A DNA stretch of 12,876 nt from JAGYLJ01 sp034661035 (GTDB lineage Bacteria; Patescibacteriota; Minisyncoccia; Phycocordibacterales; UBA12079). Each line of letters starts with the position of its first letter. Positions within the stretch are counted from its first letter, which is position 1. Positions 1 to 7,487 of the stretch are shown here, piece by piece. The stretch spans positions 1 through 12,876 of the forward strand of contig JAYEKM010000017.1 of assembly GCA_034661035.1 (NCBI GenBank). The letters run 5' to 3'. A program made the position numbers and the translations under genes. Below the pieces are notes generated by a model that ran no database searches, was not told where the DNA came from, and worked only from the letters and a program-made list of their open reading frames with translations.

Positions 1-39
1 CAAAATAGCTTGAACGGTTTGTTTTAGGAAATTTTTCAT
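1..39 (-). CDS. 5' end of an unidentified gene running off the left edge
   Basis: An ATG at 39-37 opens a minus-strand frame reading MKNFLKQTVQAIL with no stop before the window edge. It lies in the same direction as the cell-wall genes upstream of it and follows a clear minus-strand terminator (131-163) by a normal promoter-sized gap. The lysine-rich, amphipathic start resembles the first residues of the MurF at 459-1754, but 13 residues are too few to name a family. No good Shine-Dalgarno sequence is visible; the leader is AT-rich. It could be another cell-envelope gene or an unrelated one. Confidence 0.4.
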   Translation of the reverse strand, partial: MKNFLKQTVQAIL

Positions 40-50
40 TTATTTAAATA

Positions 51-75
51 ATATTAGGTTATATATACCTAATAT
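51..75. promoter_or_regulatory. inverted repeat in the leader of the left-edge gene
   Basis: Arms atattaggt (51-59) and acctaatat (67-75) are perfect 9-bp inverted repeats around a 7-base AT spacer. The site lies 12 bases upstream of the start codon at 39, so it could be an operator for that gene or a hairpin in its leader. No T-run follows on the minus strand, which argues against a terminator. Confidence 0.35.
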
Positions 76-130
76 GGTTATATTATAGCTTAATTTGAAG
101 TGGGATATTTAGGGAGTGGGGATAAGTCAG

Positions 131-163
131 CATAAAGAAAACCCCACCTTGTGTGGTGGAGTT
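131..163 (-). terminator. Rho-independent terminator of the 55-residue gene
   Basis: On the minus strand, aactccacc (163-155) pairs with ggtggggtt (148-140) over a 6-base loop, with one G-T wobble, and is followed by a T-rich tract (tttcttta, 140-132). It sits about 28 bases past the stop codon at 191 and works only on the minus strand. It separates the small gene from the left-edge gene. Confidence 0.7.
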
Positions 164-190
164 GGAGAAAGGACAGATAAAATTTGGTTT

Positions 191-358
191 TTATCGGCTG
201 ATGAAACTTCCTTCTTTTCTAGGATAATAAGACCCTCTTCTCTTTATCTTATCATACCGAAGTTGTCCTTTTTTACTGTCCTCTTTCAGTTTTCTAAGAT
301 TAGTTTCAATAGCAGAAACATTCACCCTCTTTTTTAGTGGAGTTTTTCTTTTTGACAT
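191..358 (-). CDS. small basic protein, 55 residues, function unknown
   Basis: ATG at 358-356 to TAA at 193-191 encodes 55 residues beginning MSKRKTPLKKRVNVS and ending KEGSFISR. Lysine and arginine make up about a third of the chain, including RYDKIKRRGSYY near the C-terminus, so it may bind nucleic acid or the ribosome; that is inference. A purine-rich aagggggtg ribosome binding site lies 8 bases before the ATG, and a good terminator follows the stop, which together support a real gene. No signal peptide or membrane segment is seen. It follows murF on the same strand after about 100 bases that may hold its own weak promoter (a TATAAA -10 candidate at 395-390). I do not recognise the family. 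Confidence 0.6.
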   Translation of the reverse strand: MSKRKTPLKKRVNVSAIETNLRKLKEDSKKGQLRYDKIKRRGSYYPRKEGSFISR

Positions 359-458
359 TTATTACACCCCCTTCCCTTTTCTGTTTAATTTTATAACAAA
401 AAACTATCTATAATTAAGGGTACCTCTTAAAAATAAAAAACAACCATTAATTGACCTG

Positions 459-1754
459 TTAACGTTTTAACCACTCAGGTTCTTGGCGAACAAGTAATTT
501 TTCTTTGTCTTCAGGATGAAGCATTACTTCTTCTGTCACTTTTTCTGTCCTAATAGATTGCGAACCTTTAATCAAAATGACATCACCATTTCCAATAAAA
601 CTTTGTAAATGTTTTCCTGCTTCTTCAGAACTTTCAAATTGTAAAATATTTTTTTCAGCTAAACCTCCTAACAAAGCACCTTCTGCAATATCTTTTGATC
701 TTAACCCTACTGTTATCAAATAATCACAAACAGGAGCAACCAAATTACCAATTTTCTTATGCTCTTCTGTTGAATATTTACCTAATTCCAACATATCTCC
801 CAAAACAGCTATTTTCTTCCCGTTACCTACTTCAAGACTCGCAAGAGATTCAATAGCTTTCTTTACAGCTACAGGCGAAGCATTATACGAATCATCAATT
901 AAAGTTGTTCCTTTAATCCCCTCTATAAGATTCATTCTACCTGGTTGGAATCTCTCTTTCTTTCCTAGAGCTTGAGAAACAGAAACAACATTCAAGTCTT
1001 TAGAAACAGAAACAGCAATCGCTGCCAGAGAGGGCAAGACCTGATGCTCGCCTAAAATCCCTGGTAAAACAACAGGGACACTCTTGCCTGCGTAATCTAT
1101 TTTGAAAGTTATCCCAGCTGGTTTCGATTCTTCATAAACAACTTGATAACCAACTCCTCTTATCTCAGAATTATCATTCAAACCAAACAAAATTCTCCTG
1201 ACCCCTTCGGGAACTTCAATGGTCTGCATCTTTTCATCATCACCATTAAGTACCAAGATTCCATCTTTCTTTAGATACTTTATTATTTTTTTCTTTTCAT
1301 TCATTAAATCTTCTGGTGATTTAAAGAACTCAACATGAACAGGTACCGTAGCAAACTTAGTTAAGACCGCTATATCTGGTTTAAGCCAACAAGCGATATC
1401 CTCAATGTCATTCGGGGCGTCAGCTCCTACTTCTAACACCAACCATTTCGGATAATGATTTTTTAATAAGATAACTCCCAATCCAGTCAAGATATTTTTT
1501 GTCCAGCTTAAAGGGTTGCTCCAAGCATTTTGACAACCTAAAATAGTCAGTGGTACCCCTATTTCACTATTAAAACTTTTTTTGCTTTTTCTAACAAAAA
1601 AAGCTGAACTCAAAGCTGTATAAATAGCATCTTTAGTTGAAGTTTTCCCAACACTCCCTGTTACAGCTACAATCTTAGGTTTATATTTTTTTAAAACTAA
1701 TTTCGCTTCTGTTCGTAAAATCCAAACTATTATTTTTTTAAATATTTTTTTCAT
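459..1754 (-). CDS. murF: MurF-type UDP-MurNAc-tripeptide:D-Ala-D-Ala ligase, lacking domain 1
   Basis: The product, 431 residues, belongs to the Mur ligase family and best fits MurF, which adds D-Ala-D-Ala to UDP-MurNAc-tripeptide in the cytoplasm to finish the peptidoglycan precursor. Visible motifs are the ATP-binding P-loop GSVGKTS (33-39), the FNSEIGVP segment (61-68), LEVGAD (107-112) and VPVH (137-140) of the metal site, LNGDDE (169-174), the MurF-typical DDSYNASP (287-294) after RFQPGRMN, GDMLELG (319-325) and IKGSQSIR (395-402). The P-loop begins at residue 33, whereas classical MurF has roughly 100 residues of substrate-binding domain before it, so domain 1 is missing; an amphipathic, lysine-rich helix takes its place. 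The start has an agggtga motif directly before the ATG. A 137-base gap separates it from ftsI. A MurC, MurE or cyanophycin-synthetase-like relative is less likely given the DDSYNASP signature. Confidence 0.92.
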   Translation of the reverse strand: MKKIFKKIIVWILRTEAKLVLKKYKPKIVAVTGSVGKTSTKDAIYTALSSAFFVRKSKKSFNSEIGVPLTILGCQNAWSNPLSWTKNILTGLGVILLKNHYPKWLVLEVGADAPNDIEDIACWLKPDIAVLTKFATVPVHVEFFKSPEDLMNEKKKIIKYLKKDGILVLNGDDEKMQTIEVPEGVRRILFGLNDNSEIRGVGYQVVYEESKPAGITFKIDYAGKSVPVVLPGILGEHQVLPSLAAIAVSVSKDLNVVSVSQALGKKERFQPGRMNLIEGIKGTTLIDDSYNASPVAVKKAIESLASLEVGNGKKIAVLGDMLELGKYSTEEHKKIGNLVAPVCDYLITVGLRSKDIAEGALLGGLAEKNILQFESSEEAGKHLQSFIGNGDVILIKGSQSIRTEKVTEEVMLHPEDKEKLLVRQEPEWLKR

Positions 1755-1786
1755 TCACCCTGTTAAATAAGATTTGACTTTTTATG

Positions 1787-1812
1787 TTAATTGATAATTT
1801 ATTAATTGATAA
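1787..1812. repeat. 11-bp direct repeat in the ftsI-murF gap
   Basis: The sequence ttaattgataa occurs at 1787-1797 and again at 1802-1812, a 15-bp period, within the 137-base gap upstream of murF. The gap is otherwise AT-rich with no clear hairpin terminator. The pair may be a binding site controlling an internal murF promoter or simply low-complexity sequence. Confidence 0.3.
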
Positions 1813-1878
1813 CGATTTGATTAAAATAATACTTTCTTACTTTCGCCCTTGTCAAATATTAAATTTATTTCTACCTTT

Positions 1879-1917
1879 GACTTTATAGACCTTATGACTT
1901 TATAAACTTTTTGACTT
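1879..1917. repeat. GACTTT spacer repeat at the 3' end of ftsI
   Basis: On the plus strand gactttata (1879-1887), gaccttat (1888-1895) and gactttata (1896-1904) follow each other, and a further gactt appears at 1913. The block straddles the ftsI stop codon and encodes its last residues in reverse. The same hexamer recurs four times at 9793-9823, upstream of smc, on the opposite strand. Its role is unknown. Confidence 0.4.
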
Positions 1918-3643
1918 CTTCCCTATCTGGTTTTACTTCATAATAATTAACCAAAAACTTAAAAATATCCATAAAAGGCTCAGTCAAGGTATGTGAAGCA
2001 TATTCAACACCTTTAGGGTCTAATACATACAAGAAAACTAAAAATTCTGGATTAGTCGCGGGAAAATAACCAAAAAAACTATGTAAGTATTTGTCGTCAT
2101 GATACCCTTTCTCTGTCTTTTTTGCTATCTGAGCAGTTCCTGTTTTAGCTGCAATCGTATAATTTTCAGATTTAACTGTCCCCCCTAAAAGGGCATTGTC
2201 AACCACTGCTGTTAACATCCTTGTAATCTCCTGACTAGTTTCTTCCTTAAAAACTTTATCTTTCTTTTCATAAAAAACTTTATCTGAATCACCCATTCCA
2301 TAATCTATTTCTTTGACTAAGTGAGGTGTAATTAAAAATCCTCCGTTAGCTAGAGCTGATAGAGCCTTTGTAGTTTCAATTGGAGTTAGAGCTATCCCTT
2401 GTCCAAAAGAAGCTGTTGCATACTCAATGTCTCTTGGGCTATTTAAATTTGAAATAAGTCCATACATTTCGTTAGGTAAGTCTATTCCTGTTTCTTCTCC
2501 AAAACCCAATTTACGGAGATAATCAGCAAAGTTATCATTACCCATTTGGCTGACAACAAAAGCCACTCCTGTATTTAAAGATTGATTTAAAACTTCTTGC
2601 ATCTCCACAACTCCTCTGGCTCTTCCATCATAATTTGAAATTTTACTTCCATCTAAAGTTAACGAACCTTTATCATTGTAAGTTGTCTCAGCTGTAACAA
2701 CCCCAGAGTCAAGTCCTGCCGCCATAGTGATTGCTTTTATGATAGATCCCATTTCATAAACATTTTCAACTAAAGGATTACCAAAGAAGACACCTTCTGC
2801 TTCCCTAAAATTATTTAAATCAAAATCAGGACTAAGAGCCATCCCATAAATTTCACCTGTATTAGGATCAATAATAATCCCTCCAGCTAATTCAGTTTTT
2901 AGTTCTTCTGAAATCTCTTGAAGTTCTGTCTCTAAATTAGCCTGCACAGAAGGTTCAATTGTCAAAACCAGGTCACCTTCTTTATTACTTTTATTCCCTA
3001 AAATAATTCCTCCTAAATTAGAAAAAATATCAGCAAAGAAATTTTTATTTAAATCTTTATCTTTTCTCTGTAAAGCATAATCATAATACTTTTCAATTCC
3101 GTAGATACCTTCCAAAGTATCTTCTCCTTCTGAATACCCAACAAAACCTAGAATATGAGAAGCCAAATTACCCCCAGGATAAAAACGCCACTTTTCTCTT
3201 TCCAAAATAACCCCTTTTAAATTCAAATCTTTGACCCTCTGAGCCATTTCAATATCAACCTTAGTAGCTATTTCTTCATAAGGATCTGTTTTTTTACTAG
3301 CTCTTAATAAAAAAGTTTCTTTATTTATATCTAAACCCAAAGCAGAAATCTCTTTGTAAACGGCTTCTGGATCTTTTAAAATAGACGGATTAATAACTAA
3401 CTTAAAACCTGATTTCAATGTACAAGCTGAAATCCTCTCCCCGTCTTTATCTTCAAAAAAAATATTACCTCTATTAAAAATATCCCTAACAGCAAAATGT
3501 TGTCTATCAGCTTCTTGTTCATAGTTTTCTCCTTGAACAATCTGTAACATATACAATCTTGATATCAAGAACAAAGAAACCAACAAGAAAAATAAGCTCA
3601 AGACCCTTATTCTTGTAAAAAATTTAGTAACAATTTTAAGCAT
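1892..3643 (-). CDS. ftsI: class B penicillin-binding protein, septal transpeptidase FtsI/PBP3-like
   Basis: This 583-residue protein cross-links peptidoglycan stem peptides on the outer face of the membrane, most likely at the septum. A short cytoplasmic tail is followed by one membrane anchor (about 15-36), a dimerisation/pedestal domain (about 45-215) and a transpeptidase domain (about 250-570). All three active-site motifs are present: SIIK with the nucleophile Ser300, SLN at 355-357 and KTG at 500-502 in AAKTGTAQ. Length is normal for the family. Only one base separates its ATG from the stop of the ftsL-like gene, so translation is probably coupled. The position after mraZ, rsmH and ftsL is that of ftsI in many bacteria; an elongation-type PBP2 is the alternative. 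The last codons lie inside a GACTTT repeat block. Confidence 0.93.
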   Translation of the reverse strand: MLKIVTKFFTRIRVLSLFFLLVSLFLISRLYMLQIVQGENYEQEADRQHFAVRDIFNRGNIFFEDKDGERISACTLKSGFKLVINPSILKDPEAVYKEISALGLDINKETFLLRASKKTDPYEEIATKVDIEMAQRVKDLNLKGVILEREKWRFYPGGNLASHILGFVGYSEGEDTLEGIYGIEKYYDYALQRKDKDLNKNFFADIFSNLGGIILGNKSNKEGDLVLTIEPSVQANLETELQEISEELKTELAGGIIIDPNTGEIYGMALSPDFDLNNFREAEGVFFGNPLVENVYEMGSIIKAITMAAGLDSGVVTAETTYNDKGSLTLDGSKISNYDGRARGVVEMQEVLNQSLNTGVAFVVSQMGNDNFADYLRKLGFGEETGIDLPNEMYGLISNLNSPRDIEYATASFGQGIALTPIETTKALSALANGGFLITPHLVKEIDYGMGDSDKVFYEKKDKVFKEETSQEITRMLTAVVDNALLGGTVKSENYTIAAKTGTAQIAKKTEKGYHDDKYLHSFFGYFPATNPEFLVFLYVLDPKGVEYASHTLTEPFMDIFKFLVNYYEVKPDREEVKKFIKS

Positions 3644-3644
3644 T

Positions 3645-3962
3645 TTATTTTACTAAGGACAAAGTCTGATTGATTACACCTTTATCAATAAATTTTATAG
3701 TAGCTACTTCAATATAGCCTAATTCCTTAGCTAAGTCATAGTCAACTTCCCTTTTTAGTGAGATGTACTGAGATTCTAATCCACTAATTTCTGAATCTAA
3801 AGCAGTTATTTTCCTTTCTATGGATTGATAGGAAGCTGTATTTATGATTGTCTGTGTTATAAAACAAAAATATAAACCTACCAACAATACCAAAACACCT
3901 GTTAAAGCCCAAAAGATGCTTTTCTTATTAACATTATTCATTTTTAGTGTTGCTGTCCTCAT
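3645..3962 (-). CDS. ftsL: FtsL/DivIC-like division protein
   Basis: A 105-residue bitopic protein with a short basic cytoplasmic tail, one hydrophobic segment (about 16-36) and a predicted extracellular coiled coil (about 45-80), ending in AKELGYIEVATIKFID, a layout typical of FtsL and septum-formation initiators. FtsL recruits and activates the septal synthase with DivIC/FtsB and FtsI. The assignment rests on topology and its place between rsmH and ftsI rather than on sequence identity, which is weak in this family. Its ATG overlaps the rsmH stop as TAATG, supporting this start by translational coupling; an internal Met at residue 8 is the alternative. Confidence 0.78.
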   Translation of the reverse strand: MRTATLKMNNVNKKSIFWALTGVLVLLVGLYFCFITQTIINTASYQSIERKITALDSEISGLESQYISLKREVDYDLAKELGYIEVATIKFIDKGVINQTLSLVK

Positions 3963-4849
3963 TATTTATTTTTTTCAATAACTCTTAATTTAGCGCTACG
4001 AGAACGAGGATTTTCCAAAATCTCGTTCCTAGTTGGTATAATTGGTTTTTTTGTTATTAAAATACCTTTCTGTTTTGTTTTTATTTCTTTAAAAAACCTC
4101 TTAACTAAACGATCTTCCTTACTGTGGAAAGAAACTACCGCCATTCTTCCTTGAGATGCTAAGTGCTCAAACCCCTTTTTTAAGCCTTCTTCCAAAGTTC
4201 TAACTTCATCGTTAACAGCAATCCTTAAGGCTTGAAAAGTTTTTGTAGCAAAATGAATTCTCTTATTTTGATACCATTGCGGAACAGAGCTTCTTATTAC
4301 TTCAATCAAATCTAAAGTTGTCTTAATTGGCCTTTCTTCCCTTACCTCACATATTTTATTAGCAATCTTCTTTGCAAATCTTTCTTCACCGTAACCAAAA
4401 ATTATGTCGGCTAGATTTTCTTCTTCCCAATTATTGACTATTTCCTCAGCTGTCAAATCATCCTCACCTAATTCAGTTTTTAAAGTCATCGACAAAGGTT
4501 CTTCTTTCTGAAATGAGAATCCTCTTCCTGATTCATCTAGCTGATCAGAACTAATCCCTAAATCAAACACAATTTTATCAACCTGATTTATTTTTAATTT
4601 ATTTAAAACATTATCCAAATTTCTAAAGTTTTCGTTTACAAAATGTCTTTCACAAGGTAAATTTTCACTTCTCATCCTATCAATTACAGATTTATCTTGG
4701 TCCAAACCAATCGCCAAACCTCGTTTATCAATTAAATGACAAATTTCCCTAAAATATCCTCCTCCACCAACTGTTCCGTCTAAAACCTTATCATTTGGTT
4801 GAATATCTAAATTTTTTATTACTTCTTTTAAAAGAACTGGTTTATGCAT
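3962..4849 (-). CDS. rsmH: 16S rRNA (cytosine-1402-N4)-methyltransferase RsmH
   Basis: RsmH uses S-adenosylmethionine to methylate N4 of C1402 in 16S rRNA at the ribosomal P site. I take the ATG at 4849, giving 295 residues that begin MHKPVLLKEV, the family's usual opening; a GTG at 4861 in the same frame would add four residues and overlap mraZ. Motifs are the SAM-binding LDGTVGGGG (23-31), DLGISSDQLD (96-105), ATKTFQALRIAVN (201-213), SFHSKEDRLVK (240-250) and NPRSRSAKLR (280-289). The usual GGHS after motif I reads GGYF here. One base separates it from the mraZ stop, and its own stop overlaps the ftsL-like start. Length is normal. Confidence 0.95.
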   Translation of the reverse strand: MHKPVLLKEVIKNLDIQPNDKVLDGTVGGGGYFREICHLIDKRGLAIGLDQDKSVIDRMRSENLPCERHFVNENFRNLDNVLNKLKINQVDKIVFDLGISSDQLDESGRGFSFQKEEPLSMTLKTELGEDDLTAEEIVNNWEEENLADIIFGYGEERFAKKIANKICEVREERPIKTTLDLIEVIRSSVPQWYQNKRIHFATKTFQALRIAVNDEVRTLEEGLKKGFEHLASQGRMAVVSFHSKEDRLVKRFFKEIKTKQKGILITKKPIIPTRNEILENPRSRSAKLRVIEKNK

Positions 4850-4850
4850 A

Positions 4851-5285
4851 TTAAATAGCACCTAGCTCACCCAACTTCTCAGCCAAAACATCAGCTTGAT
4901 TTTCAATCTTTTCACGATAAGCTTTCCATGTTTTCTCATCCCAAACCTCGACATGATCTCCCACTCCAGTAAAAACAACTCTCGTCTTTAACTTAGCGTA
5001 AGTCTTCAGAAAATCCGGAATCAATACTCTACCAATAGAATCAGTTGATATTTCAGCAGCTCCTGTAGTCATCAATCTCTTAAATTTTCTTTGGTCCGTA
5101 GGACCCATCAACAAATTTGATAGTTTCTCAGACATTTTTTTCCATTCAGCCACTGTATAGACATAAACACAGTTATCAGCTCCTTTGGTCATAACCATTT
5201 TCTTACCCATAGACGTACGAAATTTAGTAGGTAAAGATACCCTTTTTTTAGAATCTATTGTATGTGTGTATTCTCCGATTAACAT
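4851..5285 (-). CDS. mraZ: MraZ transcriptional regulator of the division cluster
   Basis: MraZ is a ring-forming DNA-binding protein with two AbrB/SpoVT-like halves that regulates its own dcw operon. The start at ATG 5285 gives 144 residues opening MLIGEYTHTID, as in the family; a GTG at 5297 would add four residues. The two half motifs are DSKKRVSLPTKFR (11-23) and DSIGRVLIPDFLKTYA (82-97). It is the first gene of the mraZ-rsmH-ftsL-ftsI run and sits about 32 bases from a good -10 box. Repeated GTGG(G/T) motifs in the promoter suggest that it controls this operon. Confidence 0.95.
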   Translation of the reverse strand: MLIGEYTHTIDSKKRVSLPTKFRTSMGKKMVMTKGADNCVYVYTVAEWKKMSEKLSNLLMGPTDQRKFKRLMTTGAAEISTDSIGRVLIPDFLKTYAKLKTRVVFTGVGDHVEVWDEKTWKAYREKIENQADVLAEKLGELGAI

Positions 5286-5291
5286 AATATT

Positions 5292-5338
5292 TCCCACTCT
5301 TTACCACTTGAGAACAATTATATAACACACAATCCCAC
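5292..5338 (-). promoter_or_regulatory. candidate MraZ boxes in the mraZ leader and promoter
   Basis: On the minus strand GTGGGA occurs at 5338-5333 and 5297-5292, with GTGGT at 5307-5303 and a degenerate GTGTT at 5328-5324. Within each pair the spacing is exactly 10 bp, the spacing described for TGGG-type MraZ boxes. One pair lies between the -35 and -10 elements and the other between the expected transcription start and the start codon. Further GTGG/TTGG copies lie upstream near 5350-5365. Binding is inferred. Confidence 0.55.
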
Positions 5339-5345
5339 AAAGCAA
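5317..5345 (-). promoter_or_regulatory. promoter of the mraZ operon
   Basis: A perfect TATAAT (5322-5317) follows TTGCTT (5345-5340) with a 17-base spacer. The expected start of transcription near 5310 leaves a leader of about 25 bases before mraZ. It is overlapped by candidate MraZ boxes. Confidence 0.65.
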
Positions 5346-5446
5346 ACCAACTTATCCACACTTTACCTCTCTTGATGGGACCTAAATTTCCTTTTATTTA
5401 GCCATTTTTTAGAATAAAAACATTGAATTTATTAGAAAATTAGACT

Positions 5447-7378
5447 ATGCTTAGGGGCATGAACAAAAAACATAAAAAAGGCACTTCAGAAATTATTGAA
5501 GATAAAATATTTATTACAGGGAAAAGAACTGGTTTTATTCGGTTGCCTAAAAAAGATGACATAGAAATAAGCGAGGAAAACCTTAACACAGCCCTTCATA
5601 ATGATTTAGTTAAGGTTGAAATAAAAGATAAAAAATCCAAAGTTATCAAGATAGTTGAGAGAGCCAAAATTAGATTTGTTGGGACAATTTTACAAGATGA
5701 AAATGGAAATTATTTAAAGTCAGATAATCCTAAATTTTACCCACATTTAGAAATCGGTGAAACTAACGAATACCCTGGAAAAAATATAAAAGTTTTAGTA
5801 GAAATGTCACCTTGGAATAACCCTCAGGAAAATCCTCAAGGTCAGATAATAAAAACAATCGGAAAAAAGGGAGAAAACGAAACAGAAATGGAGTCTATTC
5901 TTTTAGAAAAAGGTTTTGAACCAAACTTCCCTAACCCAGTTGAAAAAGAAGCTTCACATATAAGCAATACCGCGAGTAAAGATTTTGAGGTTGAAATTAA
6001 GAAACGTAAAGATTTTAGAAACAAAGTAACTTTTACCATTGACCCTGACGATGCCAAAGATTTTGATGACGCTCTTTCCTTTCATCAATTAGATAACGGT
6101 AATATCGAAGTAGGTATCCATATTGCTGATGTAACTCACTACATAGACATAAACTCAACCATCGACAAAGAAGCTGTTCAAAGGTGTACTTCTGTTTATC
6201 TAGTTGATCGAACTATTCCGATGCTTCCAGAAACTCTTTCTAATGACTTATGTTCCCTTAATCCTAATGAAAATAAATTAACTTTTTCCGCTGTCTTTAT
6301 TCTAGACAAAAAAGGTCAAGTGGTAGAAAAATGGTTTGGAGAAACTATTATAAATTCCAATAAAAGATTTACTTATAAGACTGCCCAAGAAACTTTAGAT
6401 AAAGGTACTGGTAAATTTCATAATGAACTAAAGACCTTAGACGATTTAGCAAAAATAATGAGAGCAGAAAGAACTAAACAAGGAGCTATCTCTTTTGGAA
6501 GCAATGAATATAAATTTAAACTAGACGAACAAGGCAAAGCTATCGAGGTCTACAAAAAAGAATTAATGGATACTAACGAATTAGTTGAAGATTTTATGTT
6601 ATTAGCTAATAAAGAAGTGGCTAGTTACATCGGACAAAAAGAAAAAGAATTAAAAATTCAATTACCTTTTGTTTACCGTGTCCATGATTATCCTAAACCA
6701 GATCAAATCAGCGAATTAATTGAATTTCTCAAAACCATCGGCTACCACCTAAACAAAAAAGAAGGAAAAGTTTCTTCCCGTGATTTAAACGATCTTTTAG
6801 AAAAGATAGAAGGTTCTCCAGAAGAAAATCTTATAGCTACCGCCACTCTTAGGTCTATGACGAAAGCAATCTATTCAGTCAATAATATCGGTCATTACGG
6901 TTTAGCTTTTAAATACTATACTCATTTTACTTCCCCTATCAGAAGATACCCAGACATGATGGTCCACCGTTTAATGAAAAGATATTTAACTGGAAATGAT
7001 CTAACTCCCCGTTCAATTAAAAAATATAAAGAATTAACAATAAAATCTACTCAACAGGAAATAGCTGCCGTAAACGCAGAGAGAGATTCTCAAAAGTTTA
7101 AATTTGTGGAATTGATGACACAAAAAATTGGAGAAAAGTTTGATGGAATAATTTCAGGAATTACTAAGTGGGGTGTCTATGTTCAAGTTGAAAACGGAGC
7201 TCAAGGTATGATAAGTTTAAGGTCCTTAAAAGATGACTTCTACGAATTAGATGCTAAAAAGTATCGTTTAGTTGGACAAAAAAATCACCTAAAATATACT
7301 CTCGGTGATAAAATCAAAGTTAGGCTGGTCAAAACGGACTTAGAAAAAAGAGTAATTGATTTTGAACTAGCTAATTAA
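5447..7378 (+). CDS. rnr: ribonuclease R (RNB-family 3'-5' exoribonuclease)
   Basis: RNase R degrades RNA processively from the 3' end, including structured RNA, in the cytoplasm. The 643-residue product has an N-terminal cold-shock/OB region (about 20-150), the RNB catalytic domain (about 190-510) with the metal-binding aspartate motif TIDPDDAKDFDDA (197-209) and the conserved IRRYPDMMVH stretch (498-507), and a C-terminal S1 domain (about 562-641, GEKFDGIISGITKWGVYVQV). It is somewhat shorter than E. coli RNase R, lacking the extra N- and C-terminal extensions. Two starts are possible: ATG 5447, and ATG 5459, which has AGGGG only one base before it; neither has an ideally placed ribosome binding site. 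It is divergent from mraZ across a 161-base gap and converges on smc. Confidence 0.94.
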   Translation: MLRGMNKKHKKGTSEIIEDKIFITGKRTGFIRLPKKDDIEISEENLNTALHNDLVKVEIKDKKSKVIKIVERAKIRFVGTILQDENGNYLKSDNPKFYPHLEIGETNEYPGKNIKVLVEMSPWNNPQENPQGQIIKTIGKKGENETEMESILLEKGFEPNFPNPVEKEASHISNTASKDFEVEIKKRKDFRNKVTFTIDPDDAKDFDDALSFHQLDNGNIEVGIHIADVTHYIDINSTIDKEAVQRCTSVYLVDRTIPMLPETLSNDLCSLNPNENKLTFSAVFILDKKGQVVEKWFGETIINSNKRFTYKTAQETLDKGTGKFHNELKTLDDLAKIMRAERTKQGAISFGSNEYKFKLDEQGKAIEVYKKELMDTNELVEDFMLLANKEVASYIGQKEKELKIQLPFVYRVHDYPKPDQISELIEFLKTIGYHLNKKEGKVSSRDLNDLLEKIEGSPEENLIATATLRSMTKAIYSVNNIGHYGLAFKYYTHFTSPIRRYPDMMVHRLMKRYLTGNDLTPRSIKKYKELTIKSTQQEIAAVNAERDSQKFKFVELMTQKIGEKFDGIISGITKWGVYVQVENGAQGMISLRSLKDDFYELDAKKYRLVGQKNHLKYTLGDKIKVRLVKTDLEKRVIDFELAN

Positions 7379-7429
7379 ACTTGTTTCCATCTACCGCATC
7401 TGGCTGTTTTTATTTTCTCCCCTTACTCC

Positions 7430-7459
7430 CATTATGTTATTATGTATAATAACATAATG
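7430..7459. terminator. perfect palindrome between convergent rnr and smc
   Basis: The arms cattatgttatta (7430-7442) and taataacataatg (7447-7459) form a perfect 13-bp stem with a 4-base loop. It lies 52 bases after the rnr stop and 29 bases before the smc stop. It is almost free of G and C and has only an AT-rich flank rather than a clean T-run, so it may be a weak two-way terminator, a 3'-end-protecting hairpin or a protein site. Confidence 0.5.
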
Positions 7460-7487
7460 AATATTTAAATTTATTTAAGATAAAAAA

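Noticed and set aside
116..337. Plus-strand open frame of 73 codons
   Set aside because: It starts with GTG without a ribosome binding site, has odd composition and lies opposite the better supported 55-residue minus-strand gene and its terminator.
5842..6057. Minus-strand frame inside RNase R
   Set aside because: It is antisense to conserved catalytic codons of rnr and has no independent support.
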